Notes under the pieces: generated by a model
What the model was told of the DNA's origin: nothing
Database searches by the model: none
What the model saw: the letters and a program-made list of their open reading frames with translations, nothing else
In this document: positions 22,385 to 32,954 of the stretch, one piece after another
How positions within the stretch are numbered: the stretch's first letter is position 1
How the letters are laid out: every line of letters starts with the position of its first letter
Position numbers and translations under genes: made by a program
Assembly (NCBI GenBank): GCA_016648135.1
Contig: JADDOH010004244.1
Coordinates: 62,001-126,000, forward strand
Length of the DNA: 64,000 nucleotides
Direction: 5' to 3'
DNA from: Agrypnia vestita
Taxonomy: Eukaryota; Arthropoda; Insecta; Trichoptera; Phryganeidae

Positions 22385-22760
22385 GATAACCCGCGTCAAA
22401 ATTTGGTCCTCAGAAGGACTATTCGTCGACCGACGTTTCGCCTGAATCACAACAGGCATCTTCAGGGTGTCTTGTTAATAAATTTCCGTCACGAGGGGGA
22501 GTGCAAGCACGTCCGTTCGTATCGGAAGCTTATTACCAAGTGACGTCTGGCAAGTCAAAATCTAAATTTGGGTACTTTGGTCATTATTGGCCTTAATGGT
22601 CTTTGGGAATTTTGTATTAAATATTGGGTGTTCCCGGCCGATGTTGGCTTTAATGGCGTTTGTCTGGCTCCTTGTGATGCGCTTTGCACTCGATGTTGCT
22701 TCTATAATATCGACAAAATAAACCTTTACTATAACATATATATATATATATATAAAGAAA
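22385..22760 (-). mobile_element. PLE terminus (pLTR) with hammerhead-like motif
   Basis: On the minus strand, 22428-22465 reads CTGAAGA, stem TGCCTG/CAGGC, GAAA, then ACGTCGGTC. This is a hammerhead-like core with minimal stem III and GUC as cleavage triplet. The remaining 300 bp is non-coding and runs into a TA microsatellite at 22738-22754, as at other PLE ends in the window. Confidence 0.6.
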
Positions 22761-22996
22761 CCCGTGTTTCCCTACCCGCCAAGTTTTCTCCACAACCAGC
22801 CAGAACCACCCATCGGTGGTTATGGTGGTAGATATCCCTTGGTGTCACATCGAAAATATGCGAGTTTGGTGGGGTTGCTGCGCGTGGGTGGGAGTGGGTG
22901 ACGAGAATGCTTTCTGGCGCATTGTTTTGTTATGGGAAGGCCGCAAATGCTTCAGATTATTTCAAAATAGGCGCGCCGACTGTTTCGGTGTGTCTA

Positions 22997-23009
22997 GAAG
23001 GTTCCGGAA
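22997..23009. promoter_or_regulatory. Heat shock element, 3 units
   Basis: GAA, two bases, TTC, two bases, GAA with perfect units and spacing, the canonical binding site of trimeric heat shock factor. Confidence 0.75.
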
Positions 23010-23036
23010 AAACCTGCTCTAGAAAGAAGGAGGAGG

Positions 23037-23059
23037 TTCTAGAAAATTCCCGAAAGTTC
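23037..23059. promoter_or_regulatory. Heat shock element, 5 units
   Basis: Alternating TTC, GAA, TTC, GAA, TTC at exact 5-base steps without mismatch. Confidence 0.85.
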
Positions 23060-23127
23060 TATAAGGTTCTAAACCGAGTGCCGGAATGTGTCGGTGTGTC
23101 TGGAAGGTTTCTGTACATTCGATAAAT

Positions 23128-23145
23128 TTCTTGAAAGTTCTGGAA
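23128..23145. promoter_or_regulatory. Heat shock element, 4 units
   Basis: Alternating TTC, GAA, TTC, GAA at exact 5-base steps. Confidence 0.8.
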
Positions 23146-23153
23146 GGAGAATG

Positions 23154-23176
23154 TTCTAGAAGGTTCGCGAAAGTTC
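23154..23176. promoter_or_regulatory. Heat shock element, 5 units
   Basis: Alternating TTC, GAA, TTC, GAA, TTC at exact 5-base steps, ending 58 bp before the Helitron CTAG. Confidence 0.85.
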
Positions 23177-23354
23177 TATGACGATCCAAACAGTGTATTA
23201 AAAAACTACGCGTGCGATGCCGTGCGGGCACAGCTAGTAAAATATAACAGTTTCCTCTAGATAATAATTATCAGGGGCGTGTATTCTATACAATCAAAAA
23301 AGTATTATTATACTACTACATACATCTATCTTATTTATTTTTTTATATAAAATG

Positions 23355-23412
23355 GTGTATTTGTTGGTTTGGTGATTAAGACACTAGTGGTTGCGGGTTC
23401 GAGACTAACAAG
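23355..23412 (+). mobile_element. tRNA-like promoter fragment, possible SINE
   Basis: An A-box-like TTTGGTGATTAAGACACT and a B box GGGTTCGAGACT lie at tRNA-like spacing, but no cloverleaf forms. Confidence 0.45.
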
Positions 23413-23612
23413 TCAGTCCTATTTTTAATAGCACAGGCGTTCGGCTTATTTTGAAAATATTCAGAATATTGATGTGACACATATTCGGTGAAAGCATATA
23501 CATTTTTTTAAACGTATGATTGAAAAAAAAATGTAATAGATTATTTTGTTTTTCTTCAATAAATGCAAAATGATTTTTTGGTGACATTATTAATACAATT
23601 AACAAGAATAGT

Positions 23613-23890
23613 AGCTGTAACCCGTCAAAATTGACGGTACTTTTACATGTCGGTTCCTAAAAAATAAGCATTTACCTACTTATTTATAGCCGACACCCAT
23701 GAAATAGTAATTGCGACTTTTGCAAAAATATTTGAACATTTTTTGAAGAAATAAGGGAAAAAAATAATATAAAGAAAAAAAAAGAAAAGAAAAAGTAAGA
23801 AGAAAAAAAATTTACTACAAAGAAGAAAATGATTACTATAAATAAGTTATGGAAGTTACACGAAGTTTCGATGGACGGAAAGACAGACAA
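23613..23890 (-). mobile_element. Helitron-like fragment, second family
   Basis: On the minus strand the end reads a 7-bp hairpin CCGTCAATTTTGACGG, then ACAG and CTACT. Upstream lie CCGACATGTAAAAGTAC, poly-pyrimidine runs and a GTCTGTCTTTCCGTCC leader. The same layout is at 35151-35310 (minus) and 49600-49735 (plus). Helitron identity rests on the terminal hairpin plus CTAGT-like end. Confidence 0.5.
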
Positions 23891-23989
23891 AAAAATATTT
23901 TAATAGGGATATTTTGTTTACACAAAAATTATAAATCGAAGTAAAGACATTAAAAAGAATAGATGAATAAATAATTTAGTTTTAATATG

Positions 23990-24160
23990 AAAACAAATTT
24001 AAAAGATTTCCAAAAAGGACATGATTATTTATTATATTCAATTTACTTTTAATACCTACTTTTTCTTATTTTCAAAATTTCTAATTTATCCAGCTCAAGT
24101 CCAGTATTATTAATATGTGAATTTTGTAAAACCTTATTTTCATCAAAAGAATGATTTATT
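23990..24160 (-). pseudogene. PLE coding remnant
   Basis: This is nucleotide-similar to 15480-15620 (blocks CAAAAAGGAC, ATTCAATTTACT and TCTAATTTATC in the same order). It corresponds on the minus strand to the region after the GIY-YIG domain. It contains stops. Confidence 0.6.
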
Positions 24161-24246
24161 TCATTATTTATTCATCTCTTATATATTTATTTTTTATTTT
24201 GTTTATGTCTATACCTCTATTTGAAATTTTTAGTATACGTTGTACC

Positions 24247-24279
24247 CTGGTGAAGGGAAAACTGACTCTGAAACATGTT
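24247..24279 (+). promoter_or_regulatory. Degenerate hammerhead-like motif
   Basis: CTGGTGA, a weak stem, GAAA, then ACATGTT on the plus strand. The orientation is opposite to the neighbouring PLE remnant, suggesting an inverted terminus. The core has one deviation from CUGANGA. Confidence 0.4.
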
Positions 24280-24424
24280 AGTATTTTCAACAAATTAGTG
24301 AAGTAAAGTATATTATTGTTCAATATATGTAAAGATAATTTTTTAATAAAAAATGAAGATACATGCGTAGATACGCCGATAAAAGTTATTAAATACCGTT
24401 ATTAAGTTATTAAAAAAGTTATTA

Positions 24425-25015
24425 ATTACCGACATATTTCTGTTTGTTTAAATTTTTTATTCTTTCTTTCTATATAATTAATATGCCTTAGTATATCATA
24501 AATATTTATCATTACTGACATATTTCAGTTTGTTTAAATTTTTTTATTCTTTCTTTCTATATAATTAATATGCCTTAGTATATCATAAATATTTATCATT
24601 ATTGACATATTTCAGTTTGTTTAAATTTTTTTTTCTTTTTTTCTATATAATTAATATGCCTTAGTATATCATAAATATTTATCATTACTGACATATTTCT
24701 GTTTGTTTAAATTTTTATTCTTTATTTATTCTTTCTTTCTATATAATTAATATGCCTTAGTATATCATAAATATTTATCATTATTGACATATTTCAGTTT
24801 GTTTAAATTTTTTTTTTCTTTTTTTCTATATAATTAATATGCCTTAGTATATCATAAATATTTATCATTACTGACATATTTCTGTTTGTTTAATTTTTTT
24901 TTATTCTTTCTTTCTATATAATTAATATGCCTTAGTATATCATAAATGTTTATCATTACTGACATATTTCTGTTTGCTTAAATTTTTTATTCTTTCTTTC
25001 TATCTAATTAATATA
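24425..25015. repeat. Tandem array, about 7 units of 86-96 bp
   Basis: Each unit contains GACATATTTC(A/T)GTTTG, a T-rich run, TATATAATTAATATGCC and TTAGTATATCATAAAT. Unit starts are near 24431, 24517, 24604, 24690, 24786, 24873 and 24961. Unit 4 is lengthened by a TTTATTCTT duplication. Units are over 90 percent alike, so the array is fairly young. Confidence 0.9.
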
Positions 25016-25019
25016 TTTC

Positions 25020-25104
25020 TAAATGTGGAGACCTGTAATTGGCCATCTATATTGTATCAATGTTTTCTATGCTTTTTTTTTGTGCTGTTGGTCTTCCATA
25101 AACA

Positions 25105-25136
<32 letters not shown>

Positions 25137-25138
25137 AT
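25020..25138 (+). mobile_element. LINE-type 3' end with (AAAT)n tail
   Basis: A unique-looking 3' UTR segment ending TTCCATAAACATT is followed by nine or so AAAT units, a form common at LINE 3' ends. No coding part is preserved. Confidence 0.45.
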
Positions 25139-25149
25139 GGGAAATAAAA

Positions 25150-25245
25150 CCGCGCATGTTTTTCGCATTATTTTTCGTGTAGTGCCGCCCGATATTACGG
25201 GTGCAGAGGTCTTCGCTTGAGCAGACGTGTTTCAAAATGAAAAAC
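25150..25245. repeat. Dispersed repeat shared with 43570-43710
   Basis: Shared blocks are GCGCATGTTTTTCGCA and CTTGAGCAGACGTGTT followed by AAAATGAAA, in the same order at both loci. The class is unknown. Confidence 0.55.
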
Positions 25246-25639
25246 ATGCCTATATATTTGAATATATGAGTACCAATGCAATTTAAACGTGGCATTATTA
25301 TATTTTAAGCCCTTTACCCCTAACACGGCTAAATACTTAAATATTTTTTTTGCTCACGTAATGCTTATAGAAAATAAATACATTCTTCATAGTCTTAGAA
25401 CTTTTGCGTGTGTCGATGGTTTGTATTGTTGTTGGTCTATACCTGCACATCAATGCCTTCTTCTCTACTTCCCTCACTGGTGCCCGGAGAAACAGAGGGA
25501 GCTTCTTCAGAGTTAAAGTTCAGAAGTTACCACTTTGTACGCTATATTTATACAATTTTGCTTGGAATTGGTTGCTTAAATTTCAAAATAATACTCGTTT
25601 ATTTTATTACTACATATTTTATCAATTTGTGTATTAACC

Positions 25640-25960
25640 TCAACATATAGATACATGTCGTCCCGGACTTTTTATTGAACTTTTTGTGTTCTACAACTTC
25701 TCTATAGAAAGTATTTAAATATCAAAGTATATAAAAGTAAAATATAAAAGTAAAAAACCGATCGCTCGATCATTTTTCGAATTCAGTTGTAAAATAGGTC
25801 ACCACGTAAAGGCCTTTAATTTGAACGGGATAATAAATAGTCTATGCCCATTCTGAAAGTCCATTATAAAAATTGGTGAAAGAATTTTTGAAATCGGATG
25901 AGTAGTTACAGAGTTAGTTAAATTTTACCTCTGTATGTATATTTGTATATTACTCGTAGT
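25640..25960. mobile_element. Probable decayed non-autonomous element
   Basis: It contains CTACAACTTCTCTATAGAAA and the phrase TTGAAATCGGATGAGTAGTT, similar in style to long non-coding insect transposons such as Helitrons. The boundaries are not visible. Confidence 0.3.
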
Positions 25961-26739
25961 ATAGATTAGAGTTTTCAAAGAATCAAGACAATTTTATACG
26001 TATATAGGTAAAAGAGTTTTTTGTTGGAACATTTGCGTAATAAAAGTACGATCAAGGGCTGAATAGAGTCATTTTTTCACGACGCATAACTTAAGATAGT
26101 TCTAGAAGTTAGAATTTTTTAAATGTTTCTCTAAGGATCTTGAATTTAATTTTGCATATCCATACAGAGCCCAGGATATCATTCAGTTCTCAATAAAGAC
26201 GTGCAAAATGTGGAAAATAATTTTAATATTTATGCAATTTAGCGCGTGAATATTTCGCCGTTATGCCAACGCGGCAAATATTCAAGTATACAACGACAAC
26301 ATGGAGGCCAATTTACATACCGTTAGAAATGTTTCTCGTTTATTCTTGCAGCGTTGCGACATCTCTTGTTAATTGTAACAATACACGCGGTCCCGGCCTT
26401 GTGTGGGTGGCGGGTAGGTACTCTGGTGCGCAACCAGGTGTTGCGCAACTAACAATACGATTATTATGATTCGAGCTAACAATATGATTATTATGATTTT
26501 ATCACGTTTTCTATGAATTTCGCTTTGAATACAATAAGCGGCTGGCCGAATGTAACATTTTAATGTGAATACGCTTAACATAACATTATTCGTATTATAC
26601 CGACGAGGCTTGCCTGCGCAGGCGTGATTATTGAGGTACACCGAAGCCTCATACAGCCCGTGCAGTTTTGGAAACCTGTACAGTTTTCAGGCACACGCGC
26701 TCCGGTATACCTGCAGGGCAAACCTCTCGTGAATGGCAG
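25961..26739. other. No gene recognised
   Basis: AT-rich with a short GC-richer part near 26380-26460. Open frames at 26263 and 26369 lack recognisable domains. Confidence 0.45.
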
Positions 26740-27386
26740 TCTTTAGGTATGCCTATAAAACTCAATGTCTGTTTGTCTGTCTGTCTGTTCTCTATAAAAA
26801 TCTACAAAAATTTGTCCGATTCGATTCAAATTTTGCATACTTGTGGTTTAGGACCCGGCGGGTAACATGGGCGACATTTTACCCCTTCTCCTCCCCCTGA
26901 TGTATTTCCAGTGCAAATCTGTACCGTTCGACCGATCGGTCTCAAAATTTGGAAAATTATTCATCAAGACCCGGCGGGTAACATAAGCGACGTTTTCTCT
27001 CTCCCCTTTCACCCGTTATCCTTCCCCTATTGTATTTTTAGTGCAAATCTGTCCCATTCTACCGATTGGACTTAAAATTTAGAAACTTGTTCTTTAGAAC
27101 TCGGCGGGTATAATTAGTGACATTTCCCCCCTACTATTTTACCCCTTCCCCTCCCCCTGCTACATTTTCGATTCAAATCTATACCGTTCAACCGATTGGA
27201 CTCAAAATTTGCAAACTTATTCTTTAGGACCCGGCGGGTAACATAGGTGACATTTCCCCCTTCCCCTTTCACCCGTTTCTCCTCTTCCTGATATATTTTC
27301 GATGCAAATCTATACCGTTCGAATCAAATCTTCATTTCCATCCACAAATTTATTTTCAACTTATAACGTCGGGTACGAATAGCTAG
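26740..27386 (+). mobile_element. Non-autonomous Helitron, copy 3 of the tandem-repeat family
   Basis: It shares the leader CCTATAAAACTCAATG, the GTCTGT repeats, the 125-bp internal units and the end GTCGGGTACGAATAG-CTAG with 17345-18097. The terminal hairpin is partly lost. Confidence 0.8.
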
Positions 27387-27396
27387 TAACAATATA

Positions 27397-27714
27397 ATAT
27401 CGAGGGCAGAAAGCCAATAGGGCGTTAGTGATATTTCGAACTTTACAGGAGAGCAAAATAAAGTTCTGCAAATCTGATTTTTTCAATGTTTCTTTTATTA
27501 TTAAACGATATCCATATTAATCCAAAACACATATGGAAATCATTTAATAATAAAAAAAAAATTACAAAATCATTTTAACAAAACATTTTTTTGCTCTCGT
27601 GTAAAGCTCTAAATAATCACTAACGCCCTAACCTTACCTAACCTAACCTAACCTAACCTAACCCAACCTAACCTAACCTAACCTAACGCCCTTTTGGCTT
27701 TCTTCCCTCGATAT
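27397..27714. mobile_element. 318-bp hairpin MITE with a telomere-repeat array in its right arm
   Basis: The ends are inverted: ATATCGAGGGCAGAAAGCC on the left, and on the right, in reverse complement, ATATCGAGGGAAGAAAGCC. Both continue with AGGGCGTTAG and GTGAT, and the inner arms are also inverted copies (GAGAGCAAAA, ATTATTAAA, ATCCATAT). In the right arm the GGGCGTTAG motif is split by an array of CCTAA units (27627-27687). Confidence 0.85.
27627..27687. repeat. Interstitial (CCTAA)n, insect telomere motif, about 12 units
   Basis: Twelve pentamers of CCTAA/TTAGG with two variant units (CCTTA and CCCAA). TTAGG is the ancestral insect telomere repeat. Here it lies within a MITE arm rather than at a chromosome end. 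Confidence 0.9.
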
Positions 27715-29076
27715 GTAGAGTGGTACTAATACGAGCCTCGGTAAATCGATAATTGGCTACTTCTAAAAAATATATTTAAATTAAAAACATGTTTCAACAA
27801 ATACACAATTATTTTATTAAAAATTCACCTTATTTTAAATAATTATTATGGTTAAGATTGTGAATTATTTTCATTTCAACGCGGTGGTAGGAGACAAATG
27901 AAATACTCGAAAAATCGAAACTAGAAATCGAGAATTCCGCACGTAGGTACTCTTTCAATTTATTTCGCTGGTTGAACTGCGCACTGAATAGCCGTTGATT
28001 CGCTTCACTTATCGCTTTTATCTCTGACCTACAACAAACGTTAAAAAAAAGTATTCGCTGAAATAACGCGTCCCATTTTTATAAGAAACCGTTATATTCT
28101 CGCGTATTCTTAACCCTTCCAGTATATCCTCGATCAGATAACCCAAATATTTGCGGACTGGCCTTTAAAGGTTTCAACAACCGATGAGCGTGCATAAGAT
28201 GTAAGGAAACGCATTCCGACAATTGAACACAAGTCAACTGCGCGCAAGCCTAAATCCGACAATAACACGCACACAATCACGCGCCGATACTAGTGCGCAA
28301 AAATGATTAAATTAGAAATTATGAAAAAGTAGGCTTTTTAAAATCTAATCTAACGTATAGTCCTCTAATAATGCCGGATTTTTTTTTTTTTTTGAAACAA
28401 TCTCTGAAATTGTTTAACTTCAACAATGGAGTAGGTACATTAAAGAAAAAAACTTGGTTGAAAAACGTCGAATTTCATCAAGAGAATGGTTATTTTTTCC
28501 TTGTCAATAGACCCTCATTGTGTTAAAATGATTGATTCGATTATTAAAGAGATGAAGCTATAGTTATTTTTATGTTTGTTATATCCACAAAGCATTTCAT
28601 TGAATTATTATTTACTTTTAAGCTTTTTGAAACACTCGAAAATAAAATACCTGGGAATTATTGTCCTCATTTACTTATGTATTGCGCGCAGTTGTCTTGC
28701 GCGCAATTGTCGGGACAACAGACGAAAGTATATTGTTACAGGATGTAGCTTTGGGAATACTGTAAATTAATTCAATTTAATTTATTATCAAAGAAAGTCA
28801 ATGAACTCGAGTTAAATTGTAATACGTCAATTAATTCGGAATATTATAGTCGCTTAATGTCTTCTGAATATTTCACACACTTATAATTAAAATGTTCCTT
28901 AATTCACACTAATTAACGCTGTCTCTATTGCTTAGATCACTTCTGGTAAACTCTGTTCAATATTCGCGCGTAGAAACTATTTGCCCCGGTAATCTTTATT
29001 CGCTTGCACTGGTCACTTATTAATATCGCGTGTTGTAATAATATCACAAATCACTGATCACACTGTTTTACGCTAC
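27715..29076. other. No gene; possible decayed inverted repeat
   Basis: 28221-28256 and 28679-28716 carry imperfect inverted copies of a block with CCGACAATTG and AACTGCGCGCAA, which could bound an old element of about 500 bp. Otherwise AT-rich with nothing recognised. Confidence 0.4.
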
Positions 29077-29305
29077 GGATGTCACGCTATTGTCGTCATG
29101 AACTGAATTGTTTGAACCTTCGGCGCATGACTCCTTTTATAGCTCAATTCCCCGGAATGGTTTATTCTAGACGTGGCCAGAAGCCTGTGGAACGTTCTAG
29201 ACGATTCTACGTAGTATTTTACTAAGAAATTGAATGTTGCAGAATTCTCTAGAGGAATAACGCACTCACGGGTGAGTGATCTTAGATTGCGTGCGTAATA
29301 GTTTG
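29077..29305. repeat. 228-bp dispersed repeat, copy 1
   Basis: Nearly identical to 32731-32954, differing by a few substitutions and one deleted base. The shared part starts ATGTCACGCTATTGTCG and ends GCGTAATAGTTT. It contains a heat-shock-like block (GAA, TTC, GAC, TTC at 5-base steps, 29190-29207). A minus-strand open frame spans it, but the same frame in copy 2 differs by the indel. It may be part of an LTR or another transposon end. Confidence 0.8.
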
Positions 29306-29876
29306 CGGTTGCGGTTGGCTGACTGCCATCGCGTGACACCGTTGTGTATTTTCAGCAAATAGTCTCGCTACAATATGTTTACCTTTCAAAATATAAAATA
29401 AATACTTTTGTAATACATCACCTGTAACTTTCCTTACAGCATTATGTTACAATCGTGTATTTTGTAACCCGTACATTGTTTCTGAGTTTCGCAGGCGTAA
29501 TAAAATAAAAATTCAATTAGGTGAAAAACAAAAATGTCATAAATTGCTTCGTACGTTATCACATTTATTACGTATCAAATTTGCAGTCATTATGAATAAT
29601 GAAACCGGCTGCTGTGCCGTTGAGTTGCCGAGTTCACACGTCCCCATTCCGACACTGGAGAGAGTTATTATTATTGTATCGCACACCAGCACAGACAAAT
29701 GGGCCACTTTATTTCAGGGCCGAACTGATCATCTTAATTTTTTACTACGGCCTTCCAAACTCCAAAACCAATTCATTTATCTTAAAAAGAATTTACTCAA
29801 ATGAATTTGGACGAGAATATGGATCCAAATAGTAAATAAGAGCTAAAACATATTATGTGTCGCAAAAGTAAAAAAA
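29306..29876. other. No gene recognised
   Basis: Two overlapping plus-strand open frames (29544-29832) have no recognisable domain. Confidence 0.45.
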
Positions 29877-30403
29877 ATTAACCCATAAAATCCAAGTTTT
29901 TATTTTATTCCCTTCCTTTGTAAATTAAGTTTACCATCATGTAATAAGATTGACTGAAAATGAAACACGTCTAGACAAATATATATGTCAAAAATCTCTA
30001 AAAATATCACTTTATTATTTGATTTCCTCCCAAAAAACCGAAGTGTGCATGTGAATCTATGAACCAATTGTCATAAATTTTCCAAATTCGTGGTGAAGTA
30101 CCTATTATACCTACCGACGGAGTAATTCAAATTTTAAATATTTCGTGACATTATCGGGCCGCCGGCGCCGTTGGTAGTAATCAAACTTTTGTAATGATTC
30201 CAATTTGAACATTAAAATTTCTAAAAATTAAAAATTATACTATAATTATTATTTTTTTTAACGAAAATTTGATAGATTTTTTTGATCGTTGCCACGAGTC
30301 TGCTCGCAAAGTTTTAACTCGTTTGGATTATGGGAAAAGGGTTAAAAATCGATCTAAAGTTTTTTCGTCAAGAAACCAAGCAAGCAGACACCACGAGAAA
30401 GTA
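29877..30403 (+). mobile_element. Family A repeat, copy 3
   Basis: Left end, core and the AAGCAAGCAGACACCACGAG right end are present. It is more diverged than copies 2 and 6. Confidence 0.8.
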
Positions 30404-30429
30404 AAAAAAAAAATTAACTTTTACGGCTT

Positions 30430-31110
30430 TTCAACCTGCAGATGATTACAATGATCCAGAACAATAGAATTGAAGGATTTTGAAGTAGGAGTGAGAATGG
30501 TGGAGCTCACCATATCCTGCCTACTATGTGCAGACGATGCAGTATTAGTGGCTTATAATGAAGCTGATCTACAGTGCATGATGGCTAGAATGTTCGACGT
30601 ATGTTGAAAATGCTGATGATTATTAGAAAATCAAAACTGATGGTGTTTGAGAGAGACGAAGGAGTGACTAAGTGTGATGTAATGGTAAACAATGAATGCA
30701 AAAAATAAGTGTACGCGTTTGTGTATCAGGGAGAATGTTGAGTGGTAAGGTTGAGAAGATATCGAAAGGAGATTGACTGCGGAATCAATGTAAGTGGTGC
30801 TCTGAATACAATAATGGCCAATAAGAATCCGTTGAAGGAGGCAAGCCTAATGGTACACCATGGAATTCCAGTGCCAAATCTAATGCTGAAAGTGAAGCCT
30901 AAAATTGGCAAAAAAATCAACGAAAATAAACAGAATGCGGAAGAAATACGGACGCTTGGAAGTATGGTTGGAAAGTCTTTGTAGGTGTGGAGTGGATGAA
31001 CGAGGAAAGGATAGTCAAGAAAATTTATGAGGTGGGTATTGATGATAACAGAAATAGTGAGCGTTCGCGGAAGACCCGGCATGACTAGATAAATCAAATA
31101 TTGGATAAAA
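30430..31110 (+). pseudogene. Broken LINE fragment with degenerate polymerase active site
   Basis: Read across frames, the plus strand contains ISCLLCADDAVLVAYNEADL. This is the FADD/YADD catalytic motif of a non-LTR reverse transcriptase with Cys in place of the aromatic residue. It then gives MVFERDEGVTKCDVMVN and, near 31060, a RSRKTRHD segment related to the 9545 and 46535 fragments. Several stops and frameshifts make it inactive. Confidence 0.65.
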
Positions 31111-31329
31111 AAAATCAGAGGTATCCAAAATTGAAATTGAAAAAATGACGTCAAATTTTTAATTTAAATAATATTATAGAATTCTCACCAAGAAATGTTC
31201 ATTAAGTAACATTTTTTAAATATGTATGTACACTTAAGATTCTTTTTCTCAAGTATTATAATATTTTCATAAGGACATATAACAAAATAATGTAATACAT
31301 TGAAGTGCGTTTATTAAATTGGCACCTTT

Positions 31330-31805
31330 TATTGTCGTCATCTTTGTCCAGTATATGTATTTGTGACTCTAATGAACATTGGTTGTTTTATCCGACTGTC
31401 AACTCCATCTGTCTACTGCAGCCTGCCTCTGGTTTCCCAAATAAGGGTGCGGTGTTTTGTACCAATTTATCCAGCCACCTCGACGTTGGTCTTCCGGTAC
31501 TCCGTCATGTAGTTGTAATTGTTGGACTTGCGAACAAATTGAACTTGCGAAAAAGCATTTTTTTCATTCTTCTCTTTTTCTATCAGCCATAATTGTTCTA
31601 CTGCTGGACATAAGCTTCTTCTAAAACCTTCCAATGTTTTCTATCTTGGGTTATTGCCATTTTCGACCCTCAAGATGTACAATGTCGACTGTCTACTTTT
31701 TTTGTGGTCTCCCTACACTTCTTTTATTATTCCAGGATCTCCATTTTAGGACTTTTGGTGACCACTGTCCTGTGTCACTACGTGTCTCGCCCATTTTTTC
31801 ATTAA
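31330..31805 (-). pseudogene. RTE-type LINE 3' fragment
   Basis: The plus strand shows the phrases TACTGCTGGACATAAGC, GGTCTCCCTACACTTC and CCACTGTCCTGTG. They are the complement of a very common insect RTE-like 3' coding end (normally W..R..GR..RRW.D on the minus strand). It is heavily mutated, with no long frame on the minus strand. Confidence 0.55.
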
Positions 31806-32259
31806 CAATGTTTTTTTTGTTAATTTAAATTATGTGTTACGGTTACGCTTGCCGCAGTGACAACCATTCTGTTGACGATCGTTGATAGTATATTCCTTTT
31901 TGCAACCAGAGCTGTAAAAATAGTGCCAATAAATCGCAAATTCAAACCCTGAGTGTGACTTGCACCCCGTGTTAATTTGCTGCATTTTATTAGCTATGCT
32001 GTACATATCACACACACATCCACATTCGTTCATTCATTCATTATAAATACACATTGAATACAAAAGAATTCTTCCAGAAGGGTGGTAAAATATAGAAGTG
32101 AGAAAGTAACTAAAAAAAACTATGTAGTACAAAGCATAGATTAATAAAAAATTATATTTATAAAAATAATCGTGTTGCACCGCAAAGCAATTGCCATGTC
32201 AAATATATATAAATTATATAAATAAAACTGAAATATAATATATAAAAAAAAAATATTTT
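31806..32259. other. AT-rich stretch, nothing recognised
   Basis: No supported gene. Confidence 0.5.
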
Positions 32260-32568
32260 TACTCCCTTTCTTTTAACTCATGGCGTCTGCTTGCTTGCTT
32301 GACGAAAAAACTTTGGATCAATTTTTAACCCTTTTCCCGTGATCCAATCGAGCTGAAACCTTGCAAGCAGACTCGTGGCGATGATCAAAAAGATCTATGT
32401 AATTATTGTTAAAAAATTAGTAATTATAGTATAATTTTGGAATTATTCAAATTTTTAATGGTTTTTTCATACAAATCAGTAAGTTTTATGGAAATTCCGA
32501 CGCATATGGTAGACACGAAACCCGAAAATGAGAAAGGGAGTATTGAAAATGGTTTTTATGGGTTACTT
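32260..32568 (-). mobile_element. Family A repeat, copy 4 (reverse, internally deleted)
   Basis: It runs from ACTCCCTTTCTTTTAACTC to GGTTTTTATGGGTTACT. The half after the conserved core is replaced by a short stretch with GACGCATATGGTAGACACG, also seen in copy 7 and the 61157 fragment, so this is a deletion subtype. Confidence 0.8.
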
Positions 32569-32730
32569 TTTTATTTATTTATTTAATTTATGGTACAAAT
32601 ACAGTTCTTGTATATAAAATATCAGATTAAACATTTTTTTTAAATACTTGGTTGTCATGTGGTTCTCATCAGTGAAGAGAAGCTCTTGAGTCTGATGAGG
32701 GAGCCACAGTTCTTATTCCTTGTTTATAAC

Positions 32731-32954
32731 ATGTCACGCTATTGTCGTCATGAACTGAATTGTTTGAACCTTCGGCGCATGACTCCTTTTATAGCTCAAT
32801 TCCCCGGAATGGTTTATTCTAGACGTGGCCAGAAGCCTGTGGAACGTTCTAGCGATTCTACGTAGTATTTTACTAAGAAATTGAATGATGCAGAATTCTC
32901 TAGAGGAATAACGCACTCACGGGTGAGTGATCTTAGATTGCGGGCGTAATAGTT
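32731..32954. repeat. 228-bp dispersed repeat, copy 2
   Basis: About 97 percent identical to 29077-29305. One base is missing within the heat-shock-like block, so its spacing is broken here. Confidence 0.8.

Larger units (their letters stand above)
22761..23237 (+). mobile_element. Helitron 3' region carrying heat-shock-element arrays
   Basis: The 3' end has a small hairpin (TGCC-GTGCG-GGCA) followed by CAG and CTAG, then T. This is Helitron-like and different from copies 1, 3 and 4. Upstream lie four perfect heat-shock-factor sites (see separate entries). The 5' end is not defined. The start given is only where the flanking TA repeat stops. No protein is encoded. Confidence 0.65.

Noticed and set aside
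24425..25015. Regular 86-bp repeats as a CRISPR candidate
   Set aside because: Tandem repeats without unique spacers; satellite-like.
27627..27687. A true telomere end
   Set aside because: Only 61 bp, embedded in a MITE with unique sequence on both sides.
30726..31154. 142-codon minus-strand frame
   Set aside because: It is the antisense of a degraded LINE whose coding signal (CADD active site) is on the plus strand.
31305..31828. Plus-strand frames with hydrophobic products
   Set aside because: They are antisense to an RTE-type LINE end recognised by its nucleotide phrases.
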